NCBI GenBank assembly: GCA_934096235.1 | Contig: CAKOLO010000002.1 | Span: forward strand, 310,001 to 374,000 | Direction of reading: 5' to 3' | Origin: an uncultured Bacilli bacterium | GTDB taxonomy: Bacteria; Bacillota_I; Bacilli_A; RF39; UBA660 | Length of the DNA stretch: 64,000 nt | The notes under the pieces: generated by a model | What the model was told of the DNA's origin: nothing | What the model saw: the letters and a program-made list of their open reading frames with translations, nothing else | The model's database searches: none | In this document: positions 17,462 through 25,549 of the stretch, piece by piece | Numbering within the stretch: position 1 is the first letter of the stretch | How the letters are laid out: each line of letters opens with the position of its first letter | Position numbers and translations under genes: made by a program

Positions 17462-17490
17462 TTTGTCGAAATTTGTCGAATTTTGTCGAA
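17462..17490. promoter_or_regulatory. Three tandem Spo0A boxes upstream of comK
   Basis: TTTGTCGAA at 17462-17470, 17472-17480 and 17482-17490, each one helical turn (10 bp) apart and in the same orientation. The known 0A box is TTTGTCGAAAA. They lie 47-75 bp upstream of the comK start codon, where a sigma-A -35 region would be expected. Confidence 0.8.
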
Positions 17491-17505
17491 AAATGTAAAA
17501 AAAAT

Positions 17506-17530
17506 AAAAAAAAACGAATAATTTCGCTTT
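17506..17530 (-). terminator. dnaN terminator
   Basis: Directly after the dnaN stop on the minus strand: CGAA, loop ATTA, TTCG, then a run of nine T's. The stem is short but the T tract is long. Confidence 0.65.
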
Positions 17531-18649
17531 TTAGTAAGTTTTCATTGGTAAAATCAACTCAATTAATTCGTCATTTTCTGCTTCTTTTAAAATTATAGGA
17601 CTTATTTCACCATTTAATAAGATAAATATTTCTTCTTTATTAAATACTTTTAATGCTTCCATCATATATTTAACACTGAATGAAATTTTAATATCATTCT
17701 CTGTTTCATTTACAATTGTTATTTTATCTTTTCCTTTTCCTTCAGTACTTGCTGCTCTAATTATTAACTCTGTTCCTGAAACTTCCATATCTACTATATT
17801 TTTATCTTTAGATTGAGTTAATGATGATGCTGTATCAAGTAAACTGTATAAATCCTTTAAATTAGCTTTGATTTTATGTTTAAATTCTTTAGGAATTGAA
17901 TTATCAGTGTTTGGATAAGTTCCATTTAATAATGAAGTTTGGAATATAATATTATTAAATTTAAATAGAGCTTTATTTGGAAATACATGAATTTCTAATT
18001 CAGATTCTTTATCGATTGTTTTAACTAATTCATTGATATTTCTTGCTGGTATTACCATATTAACATTTTCTGAATACATTTCATCCAACTTTATAGTTAC
18101 TTTTGAAAGTCTATATGAATCTGTGGCTACACATTCAAAGATATCTCCTAGTAATTTAATGTTAACACCTGTTAATAATGGTCTGCTCTCTTGAAGTGAA
18201 CATGCAAAAGATGTTTTATTAATTATTTCTTTGAATTTTTGACTATCTAATTTAATTGGATTTTTAACTTCTTCTAATTTAATATTAGGAAAGTCTTCTT
18301 GATTAAAGCATGGGAAGTCATATATTCCTCCACTTTCTGTTTTAAATGATACTTCATTATTTTCAAAGTTTTCTACTAAAATATTTGTGTTTTGTAGTTT
18401 GCTTACAGTACTTAATAAAGTTTTTCCATATATAATAGTACATCCAACTTCGTCAATACTTTTAATTTCTTTTTTATCAATAAATGTTTGTATTGTAATA
18501 TCATTGTCAGTTGCTGTTAAATAAAGCCCTTCTTTTGTTAGTTCAAACTTGATACCATTAAGTACAGGAATTATATTTCTTGTAGATAATGCTTTACTTA
18601 CACAATTTAATCCTTCCATTAAAATATTTTTTTCTATTAACATTTTCAT
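17531..18649 (-). CDS. dnaN: DNA polymerase III beta subunit (sliding clamp)
   Basis: 372 residues, normal length. Three repeated clamp folds are implied; typical stretches are MLIEKNILMEGLNCVSKAL, the LTGVNIKL strand of the central domain, and the C-terminal LILPMKTY. It forms a ring around DNA and is loaded by the DnaX/HolB complex encoded at 6.5-10.0 kb. It lies 145 bp downstream of dnaA. Confidence 0.98.
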   Translation of the reverse strand: MKMLIEKNILMEGLNCVSKALSTRNIIPVLNGIKFELTKEGLYLTATDNDITIQTFIDKKEIKSIDEVGCTIIYGKTLLSTVSKLQNTNILVENFENNEVSFKTESGGIYDFPCFNQEDFPNIKLEEVKNPIKLDSQKFKEIINKTSFACSLQESRPLLTGVNIKLLGDIFECVATDSYRLSKVTIKLDEMYSENVNMVIPARNINELVKTIDKESELEIHVFPNKALFKFNNIIFQTSLLNGTYPNTDNSIPKEFKHKIKANLKDLYSLLDTASSLTQSKDKNIVDMEVSGTELIIRAASTEGKGKDKITIVNETENDIKISFSVKYMMEALKVFNKEEIFILLNGEISPIILKEAENDELIELILPMKTY

Positions 18650-18794
18650 AATAATTTTTTCCTCCTTTTTCTTATTATATATATTATTTATTACTATTAT
18701 AGAGTGTTAATAATGTTGATAACTCATTTAATACTAGGTTTTATCTACGTATTATGTAAACTTATAATTGTTAAGATGTTTATAACTTGTGTGT
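18650..18794. other. dnaA-dnaN intergenic part of the origin (candidate unwinding region)
   Basis: Contains DnaA-box-like TGTTGATAA (18714-18722; reverse of TTATCAACA) and the weaker TTATCTACG near 18741. On the minus strand an extremely AT-rich stretch with TAATAGTAATAAATAATA follows the box at 18714, resembling a DnaA-trio/unwinding element. A further box TTATTCACA (18795-18803) overlaps the dnaA stop codon. In B. subtilis the corresponding gap (incC) holds the unwinding element. Confidence 0.6.
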
Positions 18795-20204
18795 TTATTC
18801 ACAAATTTTTTCTTTTAGTATCTTAATTTCTTCTTGAAGTTTTGTATTTGTTTTTAGTTCATTTGAAATTTTTTCGTGTGAGTATATAACTGTTGAATGA
18901 TCTCTACCTCCAAATTCTAAGCCTATTCTTTGTAAACTTTCTTCTGTCATTATTCTACTTAAATACATTGCTATCGCTCGAGCATCTGTAACATTTTTCT
19001 TTTTCATTTTTCCTTTTAGCATCGATGCCTCTAAATTGAAGTATTTGGCAACTATATCTATGATTTTAGCTACAGAATTTGTTCTATATACTGTCTTTGG
19101 TACAAATTCTTGTAGTGCATCTTGTGCTATTTCTAGTGTTACTTCAGGAATATTAAATGCTGCTTTATATGCAACAATTCTTATAACAGCACCTTCTAAG
19201 TTTCTTATATCACTTCCACAGTTACTTGCTATATAGTTAATAACATCTTCATTTATATCTAAATCATAGTCATTAATCATTATTTTATTCTTAATTATAT
19301 TCTTTTTAAGCTCTAGTTCTGGTGGATTAATTGATTCTGTTAATCCCCATCTAAACCTTGTTTTAAGCCTATCTTCTAGGTATTTATAGTCATTTATTGA
19401 TGTATCAGAAGCAATTATTATTTGTTTTTCATTATCATATAATGTATTAAATGTGTTAGTAAATTCTATTTGTGATTTTGTTGCGTTTTCTAGAAATTGT
19501 ATATCATCAATCATCAATACATCAACATTTCTATATTTTTCTCTAAAAGCTTCTAAATAACTAACATTGTTATCATATTTATTTTTAGCATTTATTATGG
19601 CTCTATAGTCATTTGTAAATTGTTCTGCAGTAATGTAGAGAACTCTTTTGTCTGAGTGATTTACTATATAATTTCCTATTGCATGCATTAAATGTGTTTT
19701 ACCTAATCCACTTTTTGCATATATAAAATAAGGATTATATAATTTTCCTGGATTTTGTGCTACTGCTAATGCTGTTCCATATGCTAATTTATTGGAATCG
19801 CCAACGACAAATGTATCAAAAGTATATTTTGGGTTAAAATTGCTTATATATTTATAATTTGTTAAATCATTTGCTGTTGATTCTTCTATTTCTTCTTCAA
19901 TTTCTTTTTTACTTTGTTTTTTCGGTTTTTCAGCCATTTTTTCAAGTTTTTTTATATCTTTTTCAAACATGTAAGATATTTCACATGTATCACTTGTTAT
20001 ATCGTTTAATATATCTTCTATTATTGAACTATAATTTTTAGTTATATTTTGTAATAAAAGCTCATTTGTAGGTACTATTATTATTATTTTACTATCTTCA
20101 TAAGAATAAAGTTTTAGATCCTTAAATATGTAGTTATAGGACATTAATGATACTTTATTTTTGATTTTCTCTAGAAATTTTTTCCAAATATCTTCAATAT
20201 CCAT
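18795..20204 (-). CDS. dnaA: Chromosomal replication initiator DnaA
   Basis: 469 residues. Domain I at the N-terminus, a Lys/Glu-rich linker around residues 85-115, the AAA+ domain with Walker A AKSGLGKTH and Walker B VLMIDDIQFLEN, and the DNA-binding domain IV with the signature FGGRDHSTVIYSHEKI. It recognises the boxes seen on both sides of the gene. The promoter is at 20242-20269 on the minus strand and GAAAGGAG precedes the ATG. Confidence 0.98.
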   Translation of the reverse strand: MDIEDIWKKFLEKIKNKVSLMSYNYIFKDLKLYSYEDSKIIIIVPTNELLLQNITKNYSSIIEDILNDITSDTCEISYMFEKDIKKLEKMAEKPKKQSKKEIEEEIEESTANDLTNYKYISNFNPKYTFDTFVVGDSNKLAYGTALAVAQNPGKLYNPYFIYAKSGLGKTHLMHAIGNYIVNHSDKRVLYITAEQFTNDYRAIINAKNKYDNNVSYLEAFREKYRNVDVLMIDDIQFLENATKSQIEFTNTFNTLYDNEKQIIIASDTSINDYKYLEDRLKTRFRWGLTESINPPELELKKNIIKNKIMINDYDLDINEDVINYIASNCGSDIRNLEGAVIRIVAYKAAFNIPEVTLEIAQDALQEFVPKTVYRTNSVAKIIDIVAKYFNLEASMLKGKMKKKNVTDARAIAMYLSRIMTEESLQRIGLEFGGRDHSTVIYSHEKISNELKTNTKLQEEIKILKEKICE

Positions 20205-20241
20205 AACATATTCTCCTTTCTAATGTTGCTTTCTAACTAAA

Positions 20242-20269
20242 ATTATAGTTCAACTTTTTTTAAAGTCAA
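20242..20269 (-). promoter_or_regulatory. dnaA promoter
   Basis: Minus strand TTGACT (20264-20269), 16-bp spacer, TATAAT (20242-20247). Confidence 0.8.
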
Positions 20270-20470
20270 ATATAAAATTTATTTAACATTTATATTAACA
20301 ACTTATTCACGATTTGTAAACAACTTTTTTTCTTTTATTTACTACTTTAATTTTAGTTATCCACAATATCAACAAATTTACAATTTAATTATTTTTTTAA
20401 TTGTGGATAACTTGTTGATAAGTTAACATAATATTGTGGATATAGTGTTGATAAGTTAACATAATAAATT
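20270..20470. other. oriC: DnaA-box cluster with a 33-bp duplication
   Basis: DnaA boxes: TTATTCACG (20303-20311), perfect TTATCCACA (20357-20365), perfect TGTGGATAA (20402-20410), TGTTGATAA (20413-20421), TGTGGATAT (20435-20443), TGTTGATAA (20446-20454). The last four come from a 33-bp tandem duplication starting at 20403 and 20436, each unit holding one strong and one TTATCAACA-type box followed by AGTTAACATAATA. The leading-strand gene direction switches here. Confidence 0.9.
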
Positions 20471-20481
20471 TGAAAAATAAG

Positions 20482-20510
20482 TTTACATAATATTAAAAAT
20501 AGTTTAAAAT
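20482..20510 (+). promoter_or_regulatory. Promoter of the oriC-adjacent 487-aa gene
   Basis: TTTACA (20482-20487), 17-bp spacer, TAAAAT (20505-20510); a GGAG follows before the ATG. Confidence 0.65.
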
Positions 20511-20530
20511 ATATATGGAGATATGGGAAA

Positions 20531-21994
20531 ATGAATAAGAAAGAATTGTTAGAAAATTATTTAAAAAAATTATACAAAATATATATTGAAAAAGACTTTA
20601 ATGAGTTTGTTAATACGATACTAAGTTATAACATAAGGATTGGAGATTATAAGAAAGATATTTCATCAATTTCTAAAAAAATTTTTGACGAAATATTGGT
20701 TTTACTTCCTGAAAGTAAGGCGAAATTCTCATATAAAGAATTTACCAATTTTTATAAGATAAATATAATATATAAAGAATATAACGATCCAACGCCTAAA
20801 GTCATAATAGATGTTCCGGTGTTTATAGAAAACTATGAAAAAATAACAAATAATTTAATAAAATTTTTAATAGAAAATAAAATTAATTCTTATATTAAAC
20901 TACAAAAAGTATCTCAAAATGCTTTACTTGAAATTCGCGTTGATAATGAAGCAGAAGCTAAAAAGATAGTTAATCACTTTAAAACAAATAAAGAAATAGT
21001 TCAAGAAATAAAATCTAGGGTAGTTCCATTTTTACCTGAAGATAATCTACTAGGTTTTTCATATGAATATAAACCATATAATTTTAAAAATTTTTATTAT
21101 GTTTGTTTATATGAATATTTTTCAACACTTAAATCTATCGATAATTTAACTTTGGATGGTTTAGTTGCTTACATAGATAATAAATATAAAGTTGAAAGAA
21201 GACTAAATAAAAAGAGAATGCTATTATCAATTTATAATAGTATTAGGGTTATAAATGAAGAAGATGATATTTATTCTATGTTTAGATATAATTCTGATAT
21301 GAATATTGGCAGTATAAATCCTAATGAGTTTGATTTAAAACTTGATGAAAATAAGATGATATTTTTTGTTAATAAATTGGATGAAAGAATAATTTCATAT
21401 GGAAGTGAAGAATATTTGAATTTAGTTTATTCAAAATTTTATGATAATTTTATTAAAAGAGAAGAGAGTTCTACATATTATGGCTATTTTTATAATATTT
21501 TTAGTAAAATTTTATCAGATGATTACAAAGATATTGATAAATTATTAGATTTTTCTAATATGCAAAAAGATTATATTTATACTTTAATGATGTTAATATC
21601 TAGTTTGTTCTTTGCATATAAAAAAATGAATTTTTCATTAAATGATGTTTATTCTATATTAAAATATGTGCTATTTAAAAAATATAAACTAGAAATCAAA
21701 ATAAAATCTTCAGAAGAATATGAAGAAAAGAAAAATATATATATTTTTCCATTAAATATTGAATATGGAAATAAAGTCGTTGATTTAAAAGATAAATCTA
21801 AAATAACAGTTAAGGAATATTTTAGGCAAAATAAAATTGAGGATACCATTCCTTTAAATTCTCTTGTATATATGAAAGATGGAAAAATATTAAAGGGAGA
21901 AGATTTTTTAAGAGATTTATATAAATATATTGGTTTATATGATTCATTTGAAGAATTGAGAAATTCACTAATAAGTTTAATAGAATTTAAATAA
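20531..21994 (+). CDS. Uncharacterised 487-aa protein next to oriC
   Basis: I do not recognise this protein. It is rich in Lys, Asn, Tyr and Ile, with no signal peptide and no clear membrane helix except a short hydrophobic stretch near residue 355 (YTLMMLISSLFFAYKK). Pieces with a domain look are the IDVPVFIENYEKITNNLIKF region (about 97-116), the LEIRVDNEAEAKKIVNHF region (about 138-155) and a C-terminal part starting KITVKEYFRQNKIEDTI. It has its own promoter, is the first gene of the right replichore, and is separated from rpmH by the rpmH promoter. Confidence 0.85.
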   Translation: MNKKELLENYLKKLYKIYIEKDFNEFVNTILSYNIRIGDYKKDISSISKKIFDEILVLLPESKAKFSYKEFTNFYKINIIYKEYNDPTPKVIIDVPVFIENYEKITNNLIKFLIENKINSYIKLQKVSQNALLEIRVDNEAEAKKIVNHFKTNKEIVQEIKSRVVPFLPEDNLLGFSYEYKPYNFKNFYYVCLYEYFSTLKSIDNLTLDGLVAYIDNKYKVERRLNKKRMLLSIYNSIRVINEEDDIYSMFRYNSDMNIGSINPNEFDLKLDENKMIFFVNKLDERIISYGSEEYLNLVYSKFYDNFIKREESSTYYGYFYNIFSKILSDDYKDIDKLLDFSNMQKDYIYTLMMLISSLFFAYKKMNFSLNDVYSILKYVLFKKYKLEIKIKSSEEYEEKKNIYIFPLNIEYGNKVVDLKDKSKITVKEYFRQNKIEDTIPLNSLVYMKDGKILKGEDFLRDLYKYIGLYDSFEELRNSLISLIEFK

Positions 21995-21998
21995 ATAA

Positions 21999-22027
21999 TT
22001 GACAATTTTAACTTGTTAGTATATAAT
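21999..22027 (+). promoter_or_regulatory. rpmH promoter
   Basis: TTGACA (21999-22004), 17-bp spacer, TATAAT (22022-22027), consensus at both hexamers. Confidence 0.9.
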
Positions 22028-22063
22028 CTAACTCAGTCGAGAGAAGAAATGGAGGTAAAATCA

Positions 22064-22186
22064 ATGAAAAGAACATTTCAACCTAATAATAGAAAGAAAG
22101 CAAAAACTTCAGGATTTTTAGCAAGAAAAGGTACTAATGTATTAAAATCTAGAAGAGCAAAAGGAAGAAAAGAATTATCAAAATAA
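22064..22186 (+). CDS. rpmH: 50S ribosomal protein L34
   Basis: 40 residues, read directly: it begins MKRTFQPNNRKKAKTSGFLA and ends SRRAKGRKELSK, the classic L34 signature. GGAGG lies 9 bases before the ATG. The protein is about four residues shorter than the usual 44, missing part of the loop after the GFxAR motif. It is followed by a terminator, so most transcripts probably stop before rnpA. Confidence 0.95.
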   Translation: MKRTFQPNNRKKAKTSGFLARKGTNVLKSRRAKGRKELSK

Positions 22187-22188
22187 AT

Positions 22189-22217
22189 AAATTACTTTAA
22201 AATAAGTAATTTTTTTT
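22189..22217 (+). terminator. Terminator/attenuator between rpmH and rnpA
   Basis: AAATTACTT, short loop, AAGTAATTT, then T's. Confidence 0.75.
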
Positions 22218-22241
22218 ATATAATATTTTTTAGAGGCAGAT

Positions 22242-22562
22242 ATGAATAAAAAATTTATAGTAAGAAAAAATGAAGAAATTCAAAAAATAATAAAAAAATC
22301 TGACAAAAAATATAATAAATTTTTTGTGATTTATTTTGCCAAAAATTCCTTAGGTTATAATAGATTTTGTATAAGTGTTGGTAAAAAGATTGGAAAAGCT
22401 CATACTAGAAACTTATATAAAAGAAGAATTAAAGATATATTGATGAAAAATATTATTAATTCTTCAAATGATTATGTTATAATATTAAGGACTAGCATTT
22501 TAGGTAGTTCATATCAAGAAATAAGTGATGAATTACTTAGATTATTGAGAGGAGAAAAATAA
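22242..22562 (+). CDS. rnpA: Ribonuclease P protein component
   Basis: 106 residues, normal size. It assists the RNase P RNA in removing 5' leaders from pre-tRNA. The family region is visible as RFCISVGKKIGKAHTRNLYK followed by RRIKDIL. The stop overlaps the yidC start as TAATG. The RNase P RNA itself was not found in the window. Confidence 0.95.
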   Translation: MNKKFIVRKNEEIQKIIKKSDKKYNKFFVIYFAKNSLGYNRFCISVGKKIGKAHTRNLYKRRIKDILMKNIINSSNDYVIILRTSILGSSYQEISDELLRLLRGEK

Positions 22563-23479
22563 TGAAGAAAAAAATTGCTATTGTTCTTCTATTGATGTTA
22601 ATACTTTGTGGATGCACTAAAAGATTTAACACTGAGGTAGATATTGATGGTAAGAAAGTAGAAAAAAGTTATGTTTCAAACATAATATGTAAGCCAGAAA
22701 GTACTGAACTAAAAGAAACATATGAAAATAATAAAGATAATTTAATTGTTGATTATGATAGATTACCTGCATGTAAAGATTTAAAAATTAATTCTGGTGG
22801 TTATGAGGGGTTATGGACATCTTTGTTTGTTAAACCATTAGCTTGGGTTATCGTCAAAGTTGGATTAATTGTAAAAAATTATGGTGTAGCAATTATGATT
22901 GTTGGACTTATACTAAGAGCTATAATGTTCCCACTATCAAAAAAATCACTTAATATGAGTGAAAATATGCAAAAAGCTCAAAAAGATTTAAATAAGTTAG
23001 AAAAAAAATATAGAGGTAGAGAGGCTGATAGGGATGCTATGATGGCCAAGAGTCAAGAAATGCTACTTATATATAAAAAATATGATATTAGTCCATTATC
23101 AGGATGTTTATTCTCATTCTTACAATTACCAATATTCTTTGCATTCTTAGAAGCAGTTTATAGAGTACCAGCATTTTTTGAAAAGAATTTCTTAGTATTT
23201 AATTTAGGTACTACACCACTTGAAGGATTTAAAGCAGGCAATTATTGGTATATAATTCTTGTGTTATTAATTATTGGTGCAACATATTTTTCATTTAAAA
23301 ATATGAATGTAAGTGGTGATGCTGAACAGGCTAAACAAATGAAAATGATGAGTACATTTATGATTGTATTTATATCAATTGTATCATTTAGTTTACCAAC
23401 ATCTATCGCATTATATTGGATAGTATCAAATGGATTTACAGTTGTTCAAAATTTGATATTAAAGAAAGGTAAGTTGTAG
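22562..23479 (+). CDS. yidC: Membrane protein insertase YidC/SpoIIIJ
   Basis: 305 residues. It begins with a lipoprotein signal (KKKIAIVLLLMLILCGC, lipobox LCGC), typical of Gram-positive YidC. The 60KD_IMP domain shows the hydrophobic segment GVAIMIVGLILRAIMFPLSK with the conserved Arg in the first helix, and later helices ending in SIALYWIVSNGF. In spore formers SpoIIIJ also serves the SpoIIIA-SpoIIQ channel. Followed by jag 4 bp later. Confidence 0.95.
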   Translation: MKKKIAIVLLLMLILCGCTKRFNTEVDIDGKKVEKSYVSNIICKPESTELKETYENNKDNLIVDYDRLPACKDLKINSGGYEGLWTSLFVKPLAWVIVKVGLIVKNYGVAIMIVGLILRAIMFPLSKKSLNMSENMQKAQKDLNKLEKKYRGREADRDAMMAKSQEMLLIYKKYDISPLSGCLFSFLQLPIFFAFLEAVYRVPAFFEKNFLVFNLGTTPLEGFKAGNYWYIILVLLIIGATYFSFKNMNVSGDAEQAKQMKMMSTFMIVFISIVSFSLPTSIALYWIVSNGFTVVQNLILKKGKL

Positions 23480-23483
23480 TATT

Positions 23484-24107
23484 ATGGAGAAGTATAAATT
23501 TCAAGCTAAAAGTGAAGATGGTCTTTTAGATAAAGCATTAAACGAATTAAAATTAAAAGAAGAAGATGTAATTACTAGATCATATGAAGAAAAAGGTGGA
23601 TTATTTAGTGGAAAAAAATATACACTTGAGGTAATCAAAATTAGTGATGTAGCTGAAGTAGGAAAAGAAATAATTAAAGAATTATTATCTTCTATGGGAG
23701 TAAATGCTAATGTTGAAACTAAAATTAGAGATGGACAAATTTATTATGGATTGCATTCTCAAAATAATTCATTATTAATTGGAAAGAATGGTCATATACT
23801 TGATTCAATTCAAACTTATGTGAGACAAGCAGTATTAAATACTATCGATTTATATGTAAATATTACAATTGATGTAGAGGGTTATAAAGAAAAACAAAAC
23901 TATTTCTTAGAAAAGAAAGTTAAGAAAATAGCTAGAGATGTAACTTTATCAAAGGTTGATGTTAAATTAGATCCGATGAATTCTTATGAAAGAAAAGTTG
24001 TTCATTCAGCACTTCAAGGATTTAAATATATAAAGACTGAAAGTGAAGGAGAAGAACCAAATAGATGTGTAGTTATTAAGTACACTGAGAATAAAGAAGA
24101 TGAATAG
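23484..24107 (+). CDS. jag: Jag/KhpB RNA-binding protein (Jag-N, KH, R3H)
   Basis: 207 residues. Jag_N domain (residues 1-50), a KH domain with LLIGKNGHILDSIQTYVRQA, and a C-terminal R3H motif (SYERKVVHSAL). The family binds small RNAs with KhpA and is nearly always found next to yidC. The stop codon sits inside the terminator stem at 24106. Confidence 0.93.
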   Translation: MEKYKFQAKSEDGLLDKALNELKLKEEDVITRSYEEKGGLFSGKKYTLEVIKISDVAEVGKEIIKELLSSMGVNANVETKIRDGQIYYGLHSQNNSLLIGKNGHILDSIQTYVRQAVLNTIDLYVNITIDVEGYKEKQNYFLEKKVKKIARDVTLSKVDVKLDPMNSYERKVVHSALQGFKYIKTESEGEEPNRCVVIKYTENKEDE

Positions 24108-24132
24108 TATGCTAAATGCATACTTTTATTTT
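24106..24132 (+). terminator. jag terminator
   Basis: AGTATGC, loop TAAAT, GCATACT, then TTTATTTT. Confidence 0.85.
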
Positions 24133-24158
24133 ACATATTATTCATAATGTGTTATAAT
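24130..24158 (+). promoter_or_regulatory. mnmE promoter
   Basis: TTTACA (24130-24135), 17-bp spacer, TATAAT (24153-24158). Confidence 0.8.
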
Positions 24159-24186
24159 CTAGCGTGAAGAAAAAGGAGACTAATAT

Positions 24187-25539
24187 ATGGAAGATACAAT
24201 AGTAGCTATTGCTACAACTATTGGTGAGAGTTCTATTAATGTTATTAGAATTAGTGGAAAAGATTCAATAAACATAGCAAATAAAATATTTTCAAAGGAT
24301 ATAAGTAATGTACCAAGTCATACAGTACATTATGGTTTTATAATGGAAAATAAAGAAAAGATAGATGAGGTATTTTTATCTGTATTTAGAGCTCCTAAAA
24401 GTTTTACTACTGAAGATATAGTTGAAATTAGTGTACATGGTGGTAGTGCTTCTGTTAATAAAGTTATGGAATTAGTATTGTCTAATGGTGCTAGATTAGC
24501 TGAGCCAGGGGAATTTTTAAAAAGAGCATTTTTAAATGGAAGAATAGATTTAACTCAGGCAGAAGCAGTAGGTGATTTAATTAATGCTCAAACTGAAAGT
24601 TCAAGAAAAATGGCACTTAAGGGTGTTGATAAAACTATTTTTGGTGAAATAAATAAATTAAAAGAGAAAGTTCTTGCTTTAATTGCAAATATAGAAGTTA
24701 ATATAGATTATCCTGAGTATGAGGATGCTGTAGTTGTAACTAAGGAAATGATTAATGAAACAAATGAATTTATTAGAGAAAAAGTAGGTAAATTACTTAA
24801 AAATAGTAAAAAAGGATTATTAATAAAAAATGGTCTTAAAATTGTTATTGTTGGTAAACCTAATGTTGGTAAAAGTAGTATTCTAAATTCATTACTAAAA
24901 GAAAATAAGGCTATAGTTACTGATATAAAAGGAACTACTCGTGATATAGTAGAAGGTGTCTTAATGATTGATGGAGTTAAAATCGATATATTGGATACTG
25001 CTGGTATAAGAGAAACTAATGATGTTGTTGAAGCTATAGGTGTTAAAAGAAGTGTTGATGCAATAGATGAAGCTGATTTAGTGCTTTTTGTTATAGATAG
25101 CGAAGATGGTTTTGATAAGGAAGATAAAGAGGTACTTGATAAAATTAAAGATAAAGAAATACTTGTAGTTTATAATAAAAATGATAAGAAAAAGGATTAT
25201 AAAGTAGATGAATTAAGTAGTTATAATTCCATTAATATATCGACGTTTGATAATGATATGATAGAAAAACTTAAAGATATAATTTCTAGTATATTTGATT
25301 TAAAATCCATTGCTGAATCAAATTATACATATATATCTAATGCTAGACAAATTGCATTATTGAATAAATCATTGACTATTATAGATGAGGTTGAAAATGC
25401 TGTTAATAATGATTTAGAAGTAGATATGATTGAAATAGATGTTAAAAGATTATGGGAAACTTTAAGTGAAATAACTGGTGAAGTTGGAAGTGAAGACTTG
25501 TTAAATGAAATATTTAGTAAGTTTTGTCTTGGAAAGTAG
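24187..25539 (+). CDS. mnmE: tRNA modification GTPase MnmE
   Basis: 450 residues. With MnmG it installs (carboxymethyl)aminomethyl at U34 of tRNA. N-terminal formyl-THF binding domain, then an inserted Ras-like G domain (GKPNVGKSS, DIKGTTRD, DTAGIRET, NKND), and the C-terminal catalytic Cys in FCLGK at the very end. It heads the mnmE-mnmG-rsmG operon. Confidence 0.98.
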   Translation: MEDTIVAIATTIGESSINVIRISGKDSINIANKIFSKDISNVPSHTVHYGFIMENKEKIDEVFLSVFRAPKSFTTEDIVEISVHGGSASVNKVMELVLSNGARLAEPGEFLKRAFLNGRIDLTQAEAVGDLINAQTESSRKMALKGVDKTIFGEINKLKEKVLALIANIEVNIDYPEYEDAVVVTKEMINETNEFIREKVGKLLKNSKKGLLIKNGLKIVIVGKPNVGKSSILNSLLKENKAIVTDIKGTTRDIVEGVLMIDGVKIDILDTAGIRETNDVVEAIGVKRSVDAIDEADLVLFVIDSEDGFDKEDKEVLDKIKDKEILVVYNKNDKKKDYKVDELSSYNSINISTFDNDMIEKLKDIISSIFDLKSIAESNYTYISNARQIALLNKSLTIIDEVENAVNNDLEVDMIEIDVKRLWETLSEITGEVGSEDLLNEIFSKFCLGK

Positions 25540-25549
25540 ATGATAAATA

